Assembly (NCBI GenBank): GCA_947623905.1
Contig: CANQHX010000003.1
Coordinates: forward strand, 1-64,000
Length of the DNA: 64,000 nucleotides
Reading direction: 5' to 3'
DNA from: an uncultured Lachnospiraceae bacterium
GTDB taxonomy: Bacteria; Bacillota; Clostridia; Lachnospirales; Lachnospiraceae
Shown here piece by piece: positions 16,238 to 24,977 of the stretch. The notes under the pieces were generated by a model. It searched no databases and was not told the DNA's origin. It was given only the letters and a program-made list of their open reading frames with translations. Position numbers and translations under genes: made by a program. Position 1 is the first letter of the stretch. Each line of letters starts with the position of its first letter.

Positions 16238-17365
16238 ATGTGGAAACCACAAAGTATTTATTCAGATTATGTACTTCAGCAGCCTGTCGTTTTATTCGGC
16301 CGAAATGCAGTCAGTGGGCTTGCGGTATATCCGTGTGCCAGAGTGGCGGTTTTGTGCGGCAGCTCTCTGCATGAGGAAGATAAGAATTTTTTGCGTAAGG
16401 TATTTAAAAAGAAGGCATTGCATTTTATTGTCAGAAGCTGGAGTGGGGAGCCGGATCTGGAAAGCCTGAAGGGAAGTATTTCTGAACTGGAAAAAATCAA
16501 GCCGGACATGATCATAGCAGTAGGAGGCGGTTCTGTCATAGACGGGGCAAAACTTTGCAGACTGTATTATGAGTTTCCTTACTTTCACGTGAATGAAACC
16601 AAACTTTCGCAGCTTACATTTAAAACCGTATTTATAGCAGTTCCAACAACAGTGGGAAGTGGAACGGAGGTCTCCTCAGCGGCAGTCTTTATAAACAGGG
16701 AATATGAAAGAAAAGAAATGGTCGTATCCCATGATCTGCAGCCTTCTGTAGTAGTGCTGGATCCGGGATATGTGAAAAATGCTCCGGAATCTGTCGTAGT
16801 ATCTTCTATGTTGGATGCGGTGGCGCATATAGTGGAAGGTTTTGTGTCTGTCATGAAAAACGGCCTTATGGATATTTATGCGGAAATGGGGCTGCAGATT
16901 TTATTTCAGGAATTTTCAAAAAAGAATTCGGAAGAAAGAGATTTTCAAAGAATTCAGTTTGCAGGATATCTGGGCGGTTTGGTACAGAACCACTGCATTG
17001 TAGGAGCAGCCCATGCTATTGCACATCAGCTTACATCATATGGATTTTCTCATGGAGAAGCAGTGGCGTTGCTTTTACCTGGGGTGATACGCTTAAACTG
17101 CAGTTTTGAGGGGATTAAAGAGAAATATGAAAACATGTGTCAGGCATCGAATATAGAAGGCGTATCAGGGCTGGCTGAATTCATTGAATATCAGTCCCAA
17201 AAAGCCGGGATCGCAGATCGAAAAGACGAATTGAAGACAGTGCTGAACGGGCTTAAGTCTGAAGATAGATTTATCGAAAACGTAGTGAATGACAGAGGCG
17301 GGAAAGGAAACCCGGTGCCGATTACTGAGGAATATCTGGTTAAATTAGTGGAGGCATATCTATGA
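16238..17365 (+). CDS. Iron-containing (group III) alcohol dehydrogenase
   Basis: A 375-aa member of the iron-dependent alcohol dehydrogenase family, which interconverts aldehydes and alcohols with NAD(P)H. Visible motifs are GGGSVIDGAKL for the cofactor pyrophosphate, TTVGSGTEVSS, and metal-site histidines in HIVEG, AHAIAHQL and FSHGEAVALLLP. The stop overlaps the start of the LuxE-LuxC fusion by 4 bases (ATGA), so the two are coupled. The pair suggests acid to aldehyde to alcohol reduction, with this enzyme doing the second step. Glycerol-phosphate or butanol-type substrates of the same family remain alternatives. Confidence 0.88.
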   Translation: MWKPQSIYSDYVLQQPVVLFGRNAVSGLAVYPCARVAVLCGSSLHEEDKNFLRKVFKKKALHFIVRSWSGEPDLESLKGSISELEKIKPDMIIAVGGGSVIDGAKLCRLYYEFPYFHVNETKLSQLTFKTVFIAVPTTVGSGTEVSSAAVFINREYERKEMVVSHDLQPSVVVLDPGYVKNAPESVVVSSMLDAVAHIVEGFVSVMKNGLMDIYAEMGLQILFQEFSKKNSEERDFQRIQFAGYLGGLVQNHCIVGAAHAIAHQLTSYGFSHGEAVALLLPGVIRLNCSFEGIKEKYENMCQASNIEGVSGLAEFIEYQSQKAGIADRKDELKTVLNGLKSEDRFIENVVNDRGGKGNPVPITEEYLVKLVEAYL

Positions 17366-19863
17366 ATGGTTTGAAATCAGAGGAGTTATTAAAAAAAGCC
17401 CCATATGATTTTGGGAAGAAGGACAAGGCTCCCGGAAGTTTGTTTTATGAAGCATTGAAAGAGGAACTTTGCTACCACTATGAGAATAATACTATGTATC
17501 GCAAGTTCTGTGAACGGAAAGGGTTTGATCCACAAAGCTTTGACGGGGATTTATCAAAGATTCCGCCTGTGCAGGTAAGTGTGTTTAAAGAATTGGGGAT
17601 GGGATTGAATTCAGTTCCAAACGAGAACATTCGACTGACTCTGCAGTCCTCAGCTACATCCGGCATACCAAGCAGCATACCGGTGGATAAGATAACGTCT
17701 AGAAGACAGGCCAGATCCATGGTTCATATTATCGGTAATTTTATAGGGAATGAGAGAAAACCTTTCCTGATCATGGATGTGGATCCGGCAAGCGGTTTTA
17801 GAAACTTGTTAGGGGCAAGGTATGCTGCGGTCAGCGGATATTTGAATTTTGCTTCGAAAGCGGAATATTATCTCAAAGTAGACAGAAACGGATTGTACTA
17901 TTTTGACGTGGAAGCAATTACAGAGTATGTGTCCAACCTGAAGAACAGTGAACCGGTCATTGTATTTGGATATACTTATCTGCTCTATTCTGAAGTGGTC
18001 AGGCCCATGACGGAAAGGGGGCTTCAGTTTCCTCTCCCGAAAGGGTCCAAAGTCATCCATATCGGAGGATGGAAAAAGCTGGAGAGTGAGAAAATCAGCA
18101 GGGAGGAATTTGATAAGAAGACAGCTCAGATTTTTGGCATCAAGCCGGAAAATGTTATTGATATTTATGGGTTTACAGAGCAGATGGGTTTGAATTACCC
18201 TACCTGTCCATGTGGCTGTAAACATGCTCCGCTGTATTCAGAAGTCATAGTCCGTGACCCGGTGACGAAGGAGGTTTTGCCGGAGGGGCACCAAGGGGTT
18301 TTGGAATTTGTTTCCCCAGTGCCGCATTCTTATCCTGGTAATGCTGTCCTGACAGATGATATTGGGGTGATTGACGGCGGAGAATGTCGGTATGGCCGTG
18401 GAGGAACACGCTTCAGGATCATTGGAAGACTAAAGAAGGCTGAGATAAGAGGATGCGGGGATATTCTGTCGCAAAAGTTAAAGTTTGAAAGCGGGAATAG
18501 CCCGTTGCAGGAGGAAGCTGCCGGGACTCAGCCCTCAAGATATCGAGTGGAGTTTTTCACTGGTGAAGGCCTGCCGGCAGGTTTGAACCCTATGGAATCC
18601 TTAAATCGGATCATGGATGCGCTGGAGAGCAATCACGATTGGATCAGGAAACAACCGGTAGACGCATTGATAGGACTGATATCCCAGACTGCGAAAAAAT
18701 GGACGACAGATGAAACTCAGGCAGGGCGAAGATTGAAGATGAATGGGCTTGGTTTTCTCTCGTCCTGGTGCAGCGCGGAACATCTGACATCTATCATGAC
18801 GGAAGGCTTGAACGGAAACAGAATGTATATGGATTCGTTTCTTCCCGTATCGGAAGGAAGTGTTCAGTATAGACGTGCCATACCGCGTGGACTGGTCTGC
18901 CATTGGCTTGCAGGCAATGTGCAGGTTCTGGGGATGTTTGCGTTGGTCGAGAGCATTTTAACTAAAAATGTAAACCTTTTGAAACTTTCCTCTAGAGATG
19001 GAGGCGTATTTAAATATTTACTGAGAGCCTTTGAAGGGGAGGTATACACAACCCCGGGCGGCTGGACGATCTCAGGAGACGAACTTCTGAAAACAATCGC
19101 AGTTGTCTATTATGGACATGCAGAGAAAGAACTTGGTATCCAGATGTCAAAAAGGGCGGCTGTTCGGATTGCTTGGGGTGGTGCGGAATCGGTGACGGCA
19201 GTTGCGAATTATCCAGCTGAATATGACTGTGAAGATATCATTCTGGGACCTAAACTCAGCTTTAGTGTAGTGGCAAAGGAAGCCTTAGAGGATGAGCATA
19301 AGGCACGGAAACTTGGAAGAAGGATCGGGGTCGATGCCAGCGTGTTTGATCAGGAGGGATGTTCGTCCACCCACAATGTATTTGTGGAAGAAGGAGGAGC
19401 AGTATCGCCGGAAATGTTTGCGGCTTACCTGGCAGACGGCATGAAAAAAGCGGCAGTCCAGATACCCAAAATGCCAGCTTCCGTCGAACAGATTTCTGCG
19501 GTGCATTCTGCGCGGGGCGTATACGATTTCAAGGGGATCGTATATGGAGATCCGGAAACGGTCTGGACGGTTATATATGATCCGGAAGAAGAACTGTGCG
19601 GGCCAGTCTATTCGAGAGTCGTGTTTGTCCATCCTGTCAGAGATATTATGGATGCGGCAGAGTACGTCAGCGAGGATATACAGACAATAGGACTGGCTGC
19701 GGAGGGAGAAAAAGCTCTGCAGTTCGCGGATGCAGCATCGATGAAAGGGGCTGTAAGGTTCCCTGCCTGTGGCAAAATGCTTAATTTTGATTCCCCGTGG
19801 GACGGAATGTACCTGACGGACAGAATGGTCAGGTGGATTACTATGGGCGGACCGCTGGTCTGA
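17362..19863 (+). CDS. Fused LuxE-like acyl-protein synthetase and LuxC-like acyl reductase
   Basis: An 833-aa two-enzyme protein. Residues 1 to about 370 are LuxE-like: an ATP-dependent acyl activating domain with SSATSG at 96-101, DIYGFTEQMG at 267-276, a Cys-rich patch (C282, C284, C286) and GRLKKAEIRG. Residues about 400-833 are LuxC-like, an NADPH-dependent acyl reductase. The RAIPRGLVCHWLAGNV segment matches the family, and the presumed acyl-accepting cysteine C667 is in QEGCSSTHN. In bioluminescent bacteria these are separate subunits that turn a fatty acid into its aldehyde. No luxAB-like genes occur here, so the role is biosynthetic. The fusion itself suggests direct hand-over of the acyl-enzyme intermediate. 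Confidence 0.87.
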   Translation: MNGLKSEELLKKAPYDFGKKDKAPGSLFYEALKEELCYHYENNTMYRKFCERKGFDPQSFDGDLSKIPPVQVSVFKELGMGLNSVPNENIRLTLQSSATSGIPSSIPVDKITSRRQARSMVHIIGNFIGNERKPFLIMDVDPASGFRNLLGARYAAVSGYLNFASKAEYYLKVDRNGLYYFDVEAITEYVSNLKNSEPVIVFGYTYLLYSEVVRPMTERGLQFPLPKGSKVIHIGGWKKLESEKISREEFDKKTAQIFGIKPENVIDIYGFTEQMGLNYPTCPCGCKHAPLYSEVIVRDPVTKEVLPEGHQGVLEFVSPVPHSYPGNAVLTDDIGVIDGGECRYGRGGTRFRIIGRLKKAEIRGCGDILSQKLKFESGNSPLQEEAAGTQPSRYRVEFFTGEGLPAGLNPMESLNRIMDALESNHDWIRKQPVDALIGLISQTAKKWTTDETQAGRRLKMNGLGFLSSWCSAEHLTSIMTEGLNGNRMYMDSFLPVSEGSVQYRRAIPRGLVCHWLAGNVQVLGMFALVESILTKNVNLLKLSSRDGGVFKYLLRAFEGEVYTTPGGWTISGDELLKTIAVVYYGHAEKELGIQMSKRAAVRIAWGGAESVTAVANYPAEYDCEDIILGPKLSFSVVAKEALEDEHKARKLGRRIGVDASVFDQEGCSSTHNVFVEEGGAVSPEMFAAYLADGMKKAAVQIPKMPASVEQISAVHSARGVYDFKGIVYGDPETVWTVIYDPEEELCGPVYSRVVFVHPVRDIMDAAEYVSEDIQTIGLAAEGEKALQFADAASMKGAVRFPACGKMLNFDSPWDGMYLTDRMVRWITMGGPLV

Positions 19864-19920
19864 CAAACACATGCTGCCCGGCGTTTGCCTTATGATAATG
19901 AAAAATAAAAAAGGAGTTTA

Positions 19921-20157
19921 ATGAAAATGGAAGAGATTTATAAGATTTTAAAAGAATTGAGACCGGAGTTTGATTTTACGGAGAGCGAGGATTTTGTGGA
20001 AGACGGATTTCTGGATTCCTTCGATATCATATCACTGGTGTCCGCGATCGAGGAAAAATACAATGTGAAAATAGACGGGTTGGATGTTGTGCCGGAAAAT
20101 TTTTGCTCTGCGGATGCGATCGTCGCATTGATCAGAAAAAGCGGTGGAGCGATTTAA
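19921..20157 (+). CDS. Acyl/peptidyl carrier protein 4 (DltC-like)
   Basis: A 78-residue carrier protein with S33 in the DGFLDSFDIISLV motif, which resembles the DltC/peptidyl carrier pattern more than a fatty-acid carrier. AAGGAG precedes the ATG at 19921; the in-frame ATG at 19927 is also possible. It sits 12 bases upstream of an adenylation enzyme of the DltA/NRPS type, its probable loading partner, as in a stand-alone amino-acid activation pair. Confidence 0.88.
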   Translation: MKMEEIYKILKELRPEFDFTESEDFVEDGFLDSFDIISLVSAIEEKYNVKIDGLDVVPENFCSADAIVALIRKSGGAI

Positions 20158-20169
20158 GGGAGAAGGACC

Positions 20170-21696
20170 ATGAGAACAACAGTATTATCTTATCTGGAAG
20201 AAAGTGCAAGAAAATATCCTGGAAAAACAGCCTTTTTTGATGAGAAAAATGAGATCACATTTTCCGAACTGAAAGAGCAGGCTGTAGATCTGGCATGGCA
20301 TATCAAGGGACAGATCAGCAGGAGGAGAAACCCTGTTCTTGTATATTTGCCGAAGGATATCAGTTCCATAGTGGCTTTTATGGGGATCCTTTACAGCGGG
20401 AATTTCTACACGCCAACAGATATCCGCTTTCCTGCGGAAAAGGTGATAAGTGTTATGGATGCGCTAAATCCTGCGGCAGTATTGGTGAATGACCAGACGA
20501 AGGAGAAATTCCTTAAGTTTGCAGCGGACCGGAATGTGATATTAATAAACATTGATGATGTAGAAAAAGGCGAACATCATGATTCTGAGGAGCTGGTCAA
20601 TGCGATCCTTGATGTGGATCCAGTTTATGTGTTTTTTACATCAGGCTCAACAGGCGTCCCCAAGGGTGTGATCATCAATAATCACAATGTCATTGATTAC
20701 ATAGACTGGGCCGTCAGCGCATTGCCGATATCTGACAAAACGATTATGGGAAGCCAGTCCCCGTTTTATTTTGACATTTCGACGCAGGATATCTATGCAA
20801 CTTTGAAAACAGGGGCAACATTGGGGATCATTCCGCCAAAGTATTTTGCCTTCCCGGCCAGAGCCATGCAGTTCATTAAGGAGCGCCACATCAACTTCCT
20901 TTACTGGGTTCCTTCTGCGTTTGTCAATGTAGCGAATTTTGACATTTTAAGCTCTGTTGAACTGGGTGAAGTGGAACTGATCATGTTTGGCGGTGAAGTG
21001 ATGCCGGTAAAACAGCTGAATTACTGGAAACGACATCTGCCCAATCTGAAGACGATTGCAAATGTCTATGGCCCGACGGAGGCAACGGTAAACTGCACAT
21101 ATTACATAGTTGACCGGGAATTTGAGGACAATGAGACGCTGCCGCTGGGCAAAGCCTGTGAGAATACAGGTCTGCTTGTCCTTGATGAGGATGGGAATAA
21201 CATAGAAAAAACGCAGGTTGGCGTACAGGGCGAGCTTTGTGTTTATGGAAGTTCCCTGTCGGCAGGTTACTGGGATGATGCAGAAAAGACGGATGAAAAG
21301 TATATAATCAATCCGCTTTGCAAGCATTACCAGGAAAAAATGTATCTCACAGGAGATCTTGTTTATTACAACGACCGGGGAGAACTGGTGTTTGCAGGCA
21401 GAAAAGATTTTCAGATCAAACATTCCGGATATCGTATTGAGCTGGGTGAGATCGAAGCGGCAGCCATGGGGAATAAAGCGGTAACGAATGTGTGTGCATC
21501 ATATGATTCTGTGAAGAAACAGATTGTTCTGTTTTATCAGGGCGATGCAGGCGAAGAGGAAGTAAGGGATTACCTGTTGGATGTGATCCCAAAATACATG
21601 GTTCCTACCGTGTATCATCAGCTGCAGAGATTTCCTTATAACGATAATGGAAAGATCGACAGGAAAAAATTAAATGAGGAATACATTCTGAATTGA
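20170..21696 (+). CDS. Stand-alone amino-acid adenylation enzyme (DltA/NRPS A-domain-like)
   Basis: A 508-aa adenylation domain that should activate an amino acid as its AMP ester and load it on the adjacent carrier. Core motifs are FFTSGSTGVPKG (A3), FYFDISTQDI (A4, with the Asp that usually holds an alpha-amino group), MFGGEVMP, NVYGPTEATVN (A5), GELCVYG, YLTGDLVYYNDRGEL (A7), GRKDFQIKHSGYRIELGEIE (A8) and NGKIDRKKL with the A10 lysine. The overall look is close to D-alanine:carrier ligases, but dltB and dltD are absent, so teichoic-acid alanylation is unlikely to be its role. The amino acid cannot be named confidently. Confidence 0.9.
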   Translation: MRTTVLSYLEESARKYPGKTAFFDEKNEITFSELKEQAVDLAWHIKGQISRRRNPVLVYLPKDISSIVAFMGILYSGNFYTPTDIRFPAEKVISVMDALNPAAVLVNDQTKEKFLKFAADRNVILINIDDVEKGEHHDSEELVNAILDVDPVYVFFTSGSTGVPKGVIINNHNVIDYIDWAVSALPISDKTIMGSQSPFYFDISTQDIYATLKTGATLGIIPPKYFAFPARAMQFIKERHINFLYWVPSAFVNVANFDILSSVELGEVELIMFGGEVMPVKQLNYWKRHLPNLKTIANVYGPTEATVNCTYYIVDREFEDNETLPLGKACENTGLLVLDEDGNNIEKTQVGVQGELCVYGSSLSAGYWDDAEKTDEKYIINPLCKHYQEKMYLTGDLVYYNDRGELVFAGRKDFQIKHSGYRIELGEIEAAAMGNKAVTNVCASYDSVKKQIVLFYQGDAGEEEVRDYLLDVIPKYMVPTVYHQLQRFPYNDNGKIDRKKLNEEYILN

Positions 21697-21709
21697 CAGA
21701 AGGCATGTT

Positions 21710-22393
21710 ATGAGTACAGAAAAAACCGTATTTCTCCTGCCGTTTGCCGGGGGAAGTTCACTGATCTACAATCAATGGCAGCTGGATCATTTCCGGTTTC
21801 ATGGGATTGATTACAGCGGTCACGGGTTTCGCTATCAGGAACCTGCGGCGCAGGACATGGAAGAGCTTGTCAATGATGTTATTCAACAGATAGAAAGTGT
21901 TCACCCGGCATGTTTTTCTCTTTTTGGACACAGTATGGGCGGACTGCTGGCATGGCTTGTGGCGCAAAAGCTTAAGAAAAAGCCGGACGTCCTGTTTGTC
22001 TCCGCCTGTGAACCACCGGAATGTCTGGATGTCAAGAGGTATGGAAAATATCTGAACGATGATGTGCTGATGCAGTATATGACAGATTATAAGCGCATGA
22101 CGGAAAGACAGCGAAGTTCAAAAGTATTTAAAACAATTTTATTTCCTGTTATTCGCAATGACTTCAGAATATTATCCGAGTATAAGTACAAGCCTGCGGA
22201 CATGCTGGATGTGCCCATGGTGATCCTGTATAGCAGAGAAGATACGATGATGAGATATGAGATGATGGGGCAATGGAAAGATTATAGTAAAAGTGTAATA
22301 TTTAAGCAGATCAGAGGAGATCATTTTTATCTGGAAGAAGAACAGAACCGGGAACTGATCCTTCAGATCATCGATAGGGTAATATCAGAATGA
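21710..22393 (+). CDS. Type II thioesterase
   Basis: A 227-aa alpha/beta hydrolase of the stand-alone thioesterase II family. Such enzymes clear misloaded acyl groups from carrier proteins or release products. It shows LLPFAGGSS at the start, the nucleophile S75 in GHSMGG, an acidic SREDTMM loop and a histidine in GDHFYLEEE. These are the usual catalytic Ser-Asp-His positions. It overlaps the transacylase gene by 4 bases. Its presence is a strong sign that the module works by carrier-bound thioesters, as in NRPS and PKS clusters. Confidence 0.92.
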   Translation: MSTEKTVFLLPFAGGSSLIYNQWQLDHFRFHGIDYSGHGFRYQEPAAQDMEELVNDVIQQIESVHPACFSLFGHSMGGLLAWLVAQKLKKKPDVLFVSACEPPECLDVKRYGKYLNDDVLMQYMTDYKRMTERQRSSKVFKTILFPVIRNDFRILSEYKYKPADMLDVPMVILYSREDTMMRYEMMGQWKDYSKSVIFKQIRGDHFYLEEEQNRELILQIIDRVISE

Positions 22394-23337
22394 GTAAAAT
22401 AGCTTTTTTATATGCAGGGCAGGGAAGTCAGCATACTGGAATGGGTAAAGATCTTTATAAAATTTATCCGGAATTTAAATCGGTATTTGACAGATGCAGG
22501 TTGGATTTTGATTTAAAAAAGGTGTGTTTTGATAATCCAGAGAACGTGCTTTTTAAAACAGAATATACGCAGCCGTGCATGGTTGCATTTGCCTGTGGAG
22601 TCACAGAAATATTAAAAAGCAAAAAAATATATCCAGACTATGTATGCGGACTTTCATTAGGTGAATACAGCGCGTTGTATGCCGCAAATGTATGGGATTT
22701 TTCTGATACGATGAAAGTTATTTCGTACAGGGGCAGGGTGATGGCAGAAGCCTCTGCCGGAATAGAAGCCGGCATGACTGCAATTACAGGAACAACACCG
22801 TCGGTTGTTGAGGAAGCCTGCAAAAAAGCAATACACCAGGGAATTGTGTCAGTGTGTAATCTTAATTGCCCGGGACAGATCGTAATAGGCGGTGAAAAAA
22901 AAGCTGTAGACGTGGCGGTACAATACGCGAAGCGGAACGGAGCAAGAAGATGTGTTCCGCTTGCCGTATCCGGTCCTTTTCATACTGCGTTTATGAAGCT
23001 AGCTGGAGATAAATTGCGATTGAAATTAAAAGAAGTAAACTTCAACGAGCCAAGCTGCGAAGTACTGTTTAATTATTCGGGAGGGCCAAAAGGATCGGAA
23101 ACAATACCTGATCTGCTGGTGCGGCAGATCCAGTCTACGGTCAGAATGCAGGATTGTATTGAGCTTTTAATCAATGAACAGGTAAAAACATTCATTGAGA
23201 TAGGGCCGGGGAAAGTGTTGAGCGGTTTTGTAAAAAAGTGCCTCAGAAATATGGGTCTGGAAGAAAAAAACTATAATATTTTTACCGTTGAGAATACAGA
23301 AGATTTGGCTGGATTTAATGCAGACAGGTGGAAATAG
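22390..23337 (+). CDS. fabD: Malonyl-CoA:ACP transacylase
   Basis: A 315-aa FabD-family enzyme that transfers malonyl from CoA to the phosphopantetheine arm of a carrier. QGSQHTGMG opens the protein, the active serine is S89 in GLSLGEYSA and the paired histidine is H198 in VSGPFHTAFM; EIGPGKVLSGF lies near the C-terminus. It begins inside the stop of the thioesterase gene (ATGA) and closes the acyl module. Together with the fused carboxyltransferase at 8503 it provides malonyl-ACP locally. It may be cluster-specific and not the housekeeping copy, because no other fab operon gene lies beside it. Confidence 0.93.
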   Translation: MSKIAFLYAGQGSQHTGMGKDLYKIYPEFKSVFDRCRLDFDLKKVCFDNPENVLFKTEYTQPCMVAFACGVTEILKSKKIYPDYVCGLSLGEYSALYAANVWDFSDTMKVISYRGRVMAEASAGIEAGMTAITGTTPSVVEEACKKAIHQGIVSVCNLNCPGQIVIGGEKKAVDVAVQYAKRNGARRCVPLAVSGPFHTAFMKLAGDKLRLKLKEVNFNEPSCEVLFNYSGGPKGSETIPDLLVRQIQSTVRMQDCIELLINEQVKTFIEIGPGKVLSGFVKKCLRNMGLEEKNYNIFTVENTEDLAGFNADRWK

Positions 23338-23630
23338 ATGAAAAAACTGCTCTTTATTGGGAATGTTAGATATAGATTTAATTCATTTGCACTGTCGAGT
23401 TCTGTTGCTGCTCATAAGTTAGAAATTGAATTTCATATTGCCGGTAATAGGAAAATTGAAGGTGTTTCGGCTGATGCTGAAATAGTCTGTGTATGTAATT
23501 GACCGGATTGTGAAGGTTGGATAGACGATAGAGTTGAATTATAAGACGGATATGACTTGCTGGAAAGGCTGACGAGAAGGATTATGAATTATTGAGACAA
23601 TATACACAAATATATAAAACTATATCACAG
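23338..23630 (+). pseudogene. Internally deleted remnant of a GT4 glycosyltransferase
   Basis: An ATG directly after the fabD stop opens 54 codons: MKKLLFIGNVRYRFNSFAL is the typical start of a GT4 glycosyltransferase, up to an early TGA at 23500-23502. After a short gap, about 23555-23630 encodes what looks like the C-terminus of the same kind of protein (YDLLERLT, then after a one-base loss EKDYELLRQY). More than 300 residues between these ends are missing. I read this as a gene lost by internal deletion plus a frameshift. An intact glycosyltransferase follows 13 bases after the upstream stretch ends. Confidence 0.65.
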
Positions 23631-23652
23631 TTAGGCTGTACTAGGAGGTTGT

Positions 23653-24861
23653 ATGAAAACAATACTATTTATTAATGACTCCATCTATATTCCTGGAGAA
23701 AAAGCGATCAAAAGAACATTTTTCCTTTTCGAAATGATGCGGCAAAGAGGATATAATGTTAAGTTTCTTACTTCAGATTTTAATCATTATAATAAAGAAA
23801 CAAGAGATATAGACAAGTTTTTCAGAGAATATCCTGAATATAAGGATTACATGTATTTTGTTCATAAGAAATCTTATAAAAAAAATATTTCGGTTAAGAG
23901 GTTTTTAAGTGCGGTAAGAAGCGAAAAAGAAGAATTGAAATGGTTTGCTAAGAATGGGAAAGAGTTTGATATCGTTTATATTTCATGGCCGACATTTTAT
24001 TTGGTAAAACACATTAGAAGGTATTGTGATGATTATGGAATAAAGCTTGTTATTGATATAAATGATCTATGGCCTGATTCGTTGAAAATGCTTATAAAGA
24101 ATGATTTCATTTATAATTTTTTAACAAGAAAGCTCCAAAAAGACACCAGACAATCTTATTTAAATGCGGATGCTATTGTAGCAGTTTCAGAAGAATATCT
24201 TCAACATGCGTGCAGTGTTAATAATCGTGTAACGGATAAACTGGTGGTGTATATTGGTTCAATGTTAGATAAATTTGATTCAGGTGTTGAAAAATATGCA
24301 GACACGATTCATAAAAAGGCAGATGAGATTTGGATTACATATATAGGTACATTGGGACGTAGCTATGATTTTGATACGGTTTTCAGAGCTATCCAGAAAC
24401 TTAATGACAAAAATATCATATTTAAAATCCTTGGACAAGGCCCCGAAGAATCACGTCTCAGAGGCTTGGCACAATCCTTAAATGTACGTGTCGATTTTCT
24501 TGGATTTGTCGAATATGAACGAATGGCAGCTTACTTATCGAAGACGGATATATGTGTTAACTGCATTAAAAGACGAGCATCACAAAGCATTATAAATAAA
24601 ATCGCAGATTATTTTGCTTCAGGGAAACCTGTTATTAACTGTGGCCCTTGTAAGGAAATGGCTGATCTTGTGAAAATATATGGCTGTGGAATAAACTATA
24701 ATGCAGAAGATGTTGACAGTTGTGCAGCAGCCATAGCATCGATATTATCTGATAAGGAAAAAGCATTGATTTATGGAAAGAACGCAAGGAAACTGGCAGA
24801 ATTAAAATTTGACAGGCAACGGAGTCATCAGGAAATCATAAGTATGCTTGACAGGCTTTAA
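23653..24861 (+). CDS. GT4-family glycosyltransferase
   Basis: A 402-aa retaining glycosyltransferase with the two-Rossmann GT-B fold. The N-terminal acceptor half includes DINDLWPDSLKM, a WbuB/WcaI-like signature. The C-terminal donor half has YIGTLGRSYDFDT, ILGQGPEE and the CIKRRASQSIINKIADYFASGKP donor-site segment (quoted in part: RASQSIINKIADY). It has no membrane spans and is expected at the cytoplasmic face, adding a sugar to the lipid-linked repeat unit. AGGAGG precedes the ATG. Resemblance to WbuB, an L-FucNAc transferase, fits the UDP-L-FucNAc genes downstream, but this is only suggestive. Confidence 0.88.
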   Translation: MKTILFINDSIYIPGEKAIKRTFFLFEMMRQRGYNVKFLTSDFNHYNKETRDIDKFFREYPEYKDYMYFVHKKSYKKNISVKRFLSAVRSEKEELKWFAKNGKEFDIVYISWPTFYLVKHIRRYCDDYGIKLVIDINDLWPDSLKMLIKNDFIYNFLTRKLQKDTRQSYLNADAIVAVSEEYLQHACSVNNRVTDKLVVYIGSMLDKFDSGVEKYADTIHKKADEIWITYIGTLGRSYDFDTVFRAIQKLNDKNIIFKILGQGPEESRLRGLAQSLNVRVDFLGFVEYERMAAYLSKTDICVNCIKRRASQSIINKIADYFASGKPVINCGPCKEMADLVKIYGCGINYNAEDVDSCAAAIASILSDKEKALIYGKNARKLAELKFDRQRSHQEIISMLDRL

Positions 24862-24977
24862 GGAGAACTCAACTATACAATAAGATGTGACTGAAATCAG
24901 ATATTAACATGACTTTACAACAGAAATAATTAGTCGAAAAAAACCATCGAAAAGACCGTTTTTATAGAGGAGGAAAT

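Noticed and set aside
17362-19863. Bioluminescence (lux) operon
   Set aside because: LuxE- and LuxC-like domains are present, but there is no luciferase (luxAB) or luxD, and the neighbours are carrier-protein enzymes.
20170-21696. Teichoic-acid D-alanylation (dlt) operon
   Set aside because: Only DltA- and DltC-like genes are present; the DltB acyltransferase and DltD are absent and the neighbours are a thioesterase and malonyl transacylase.
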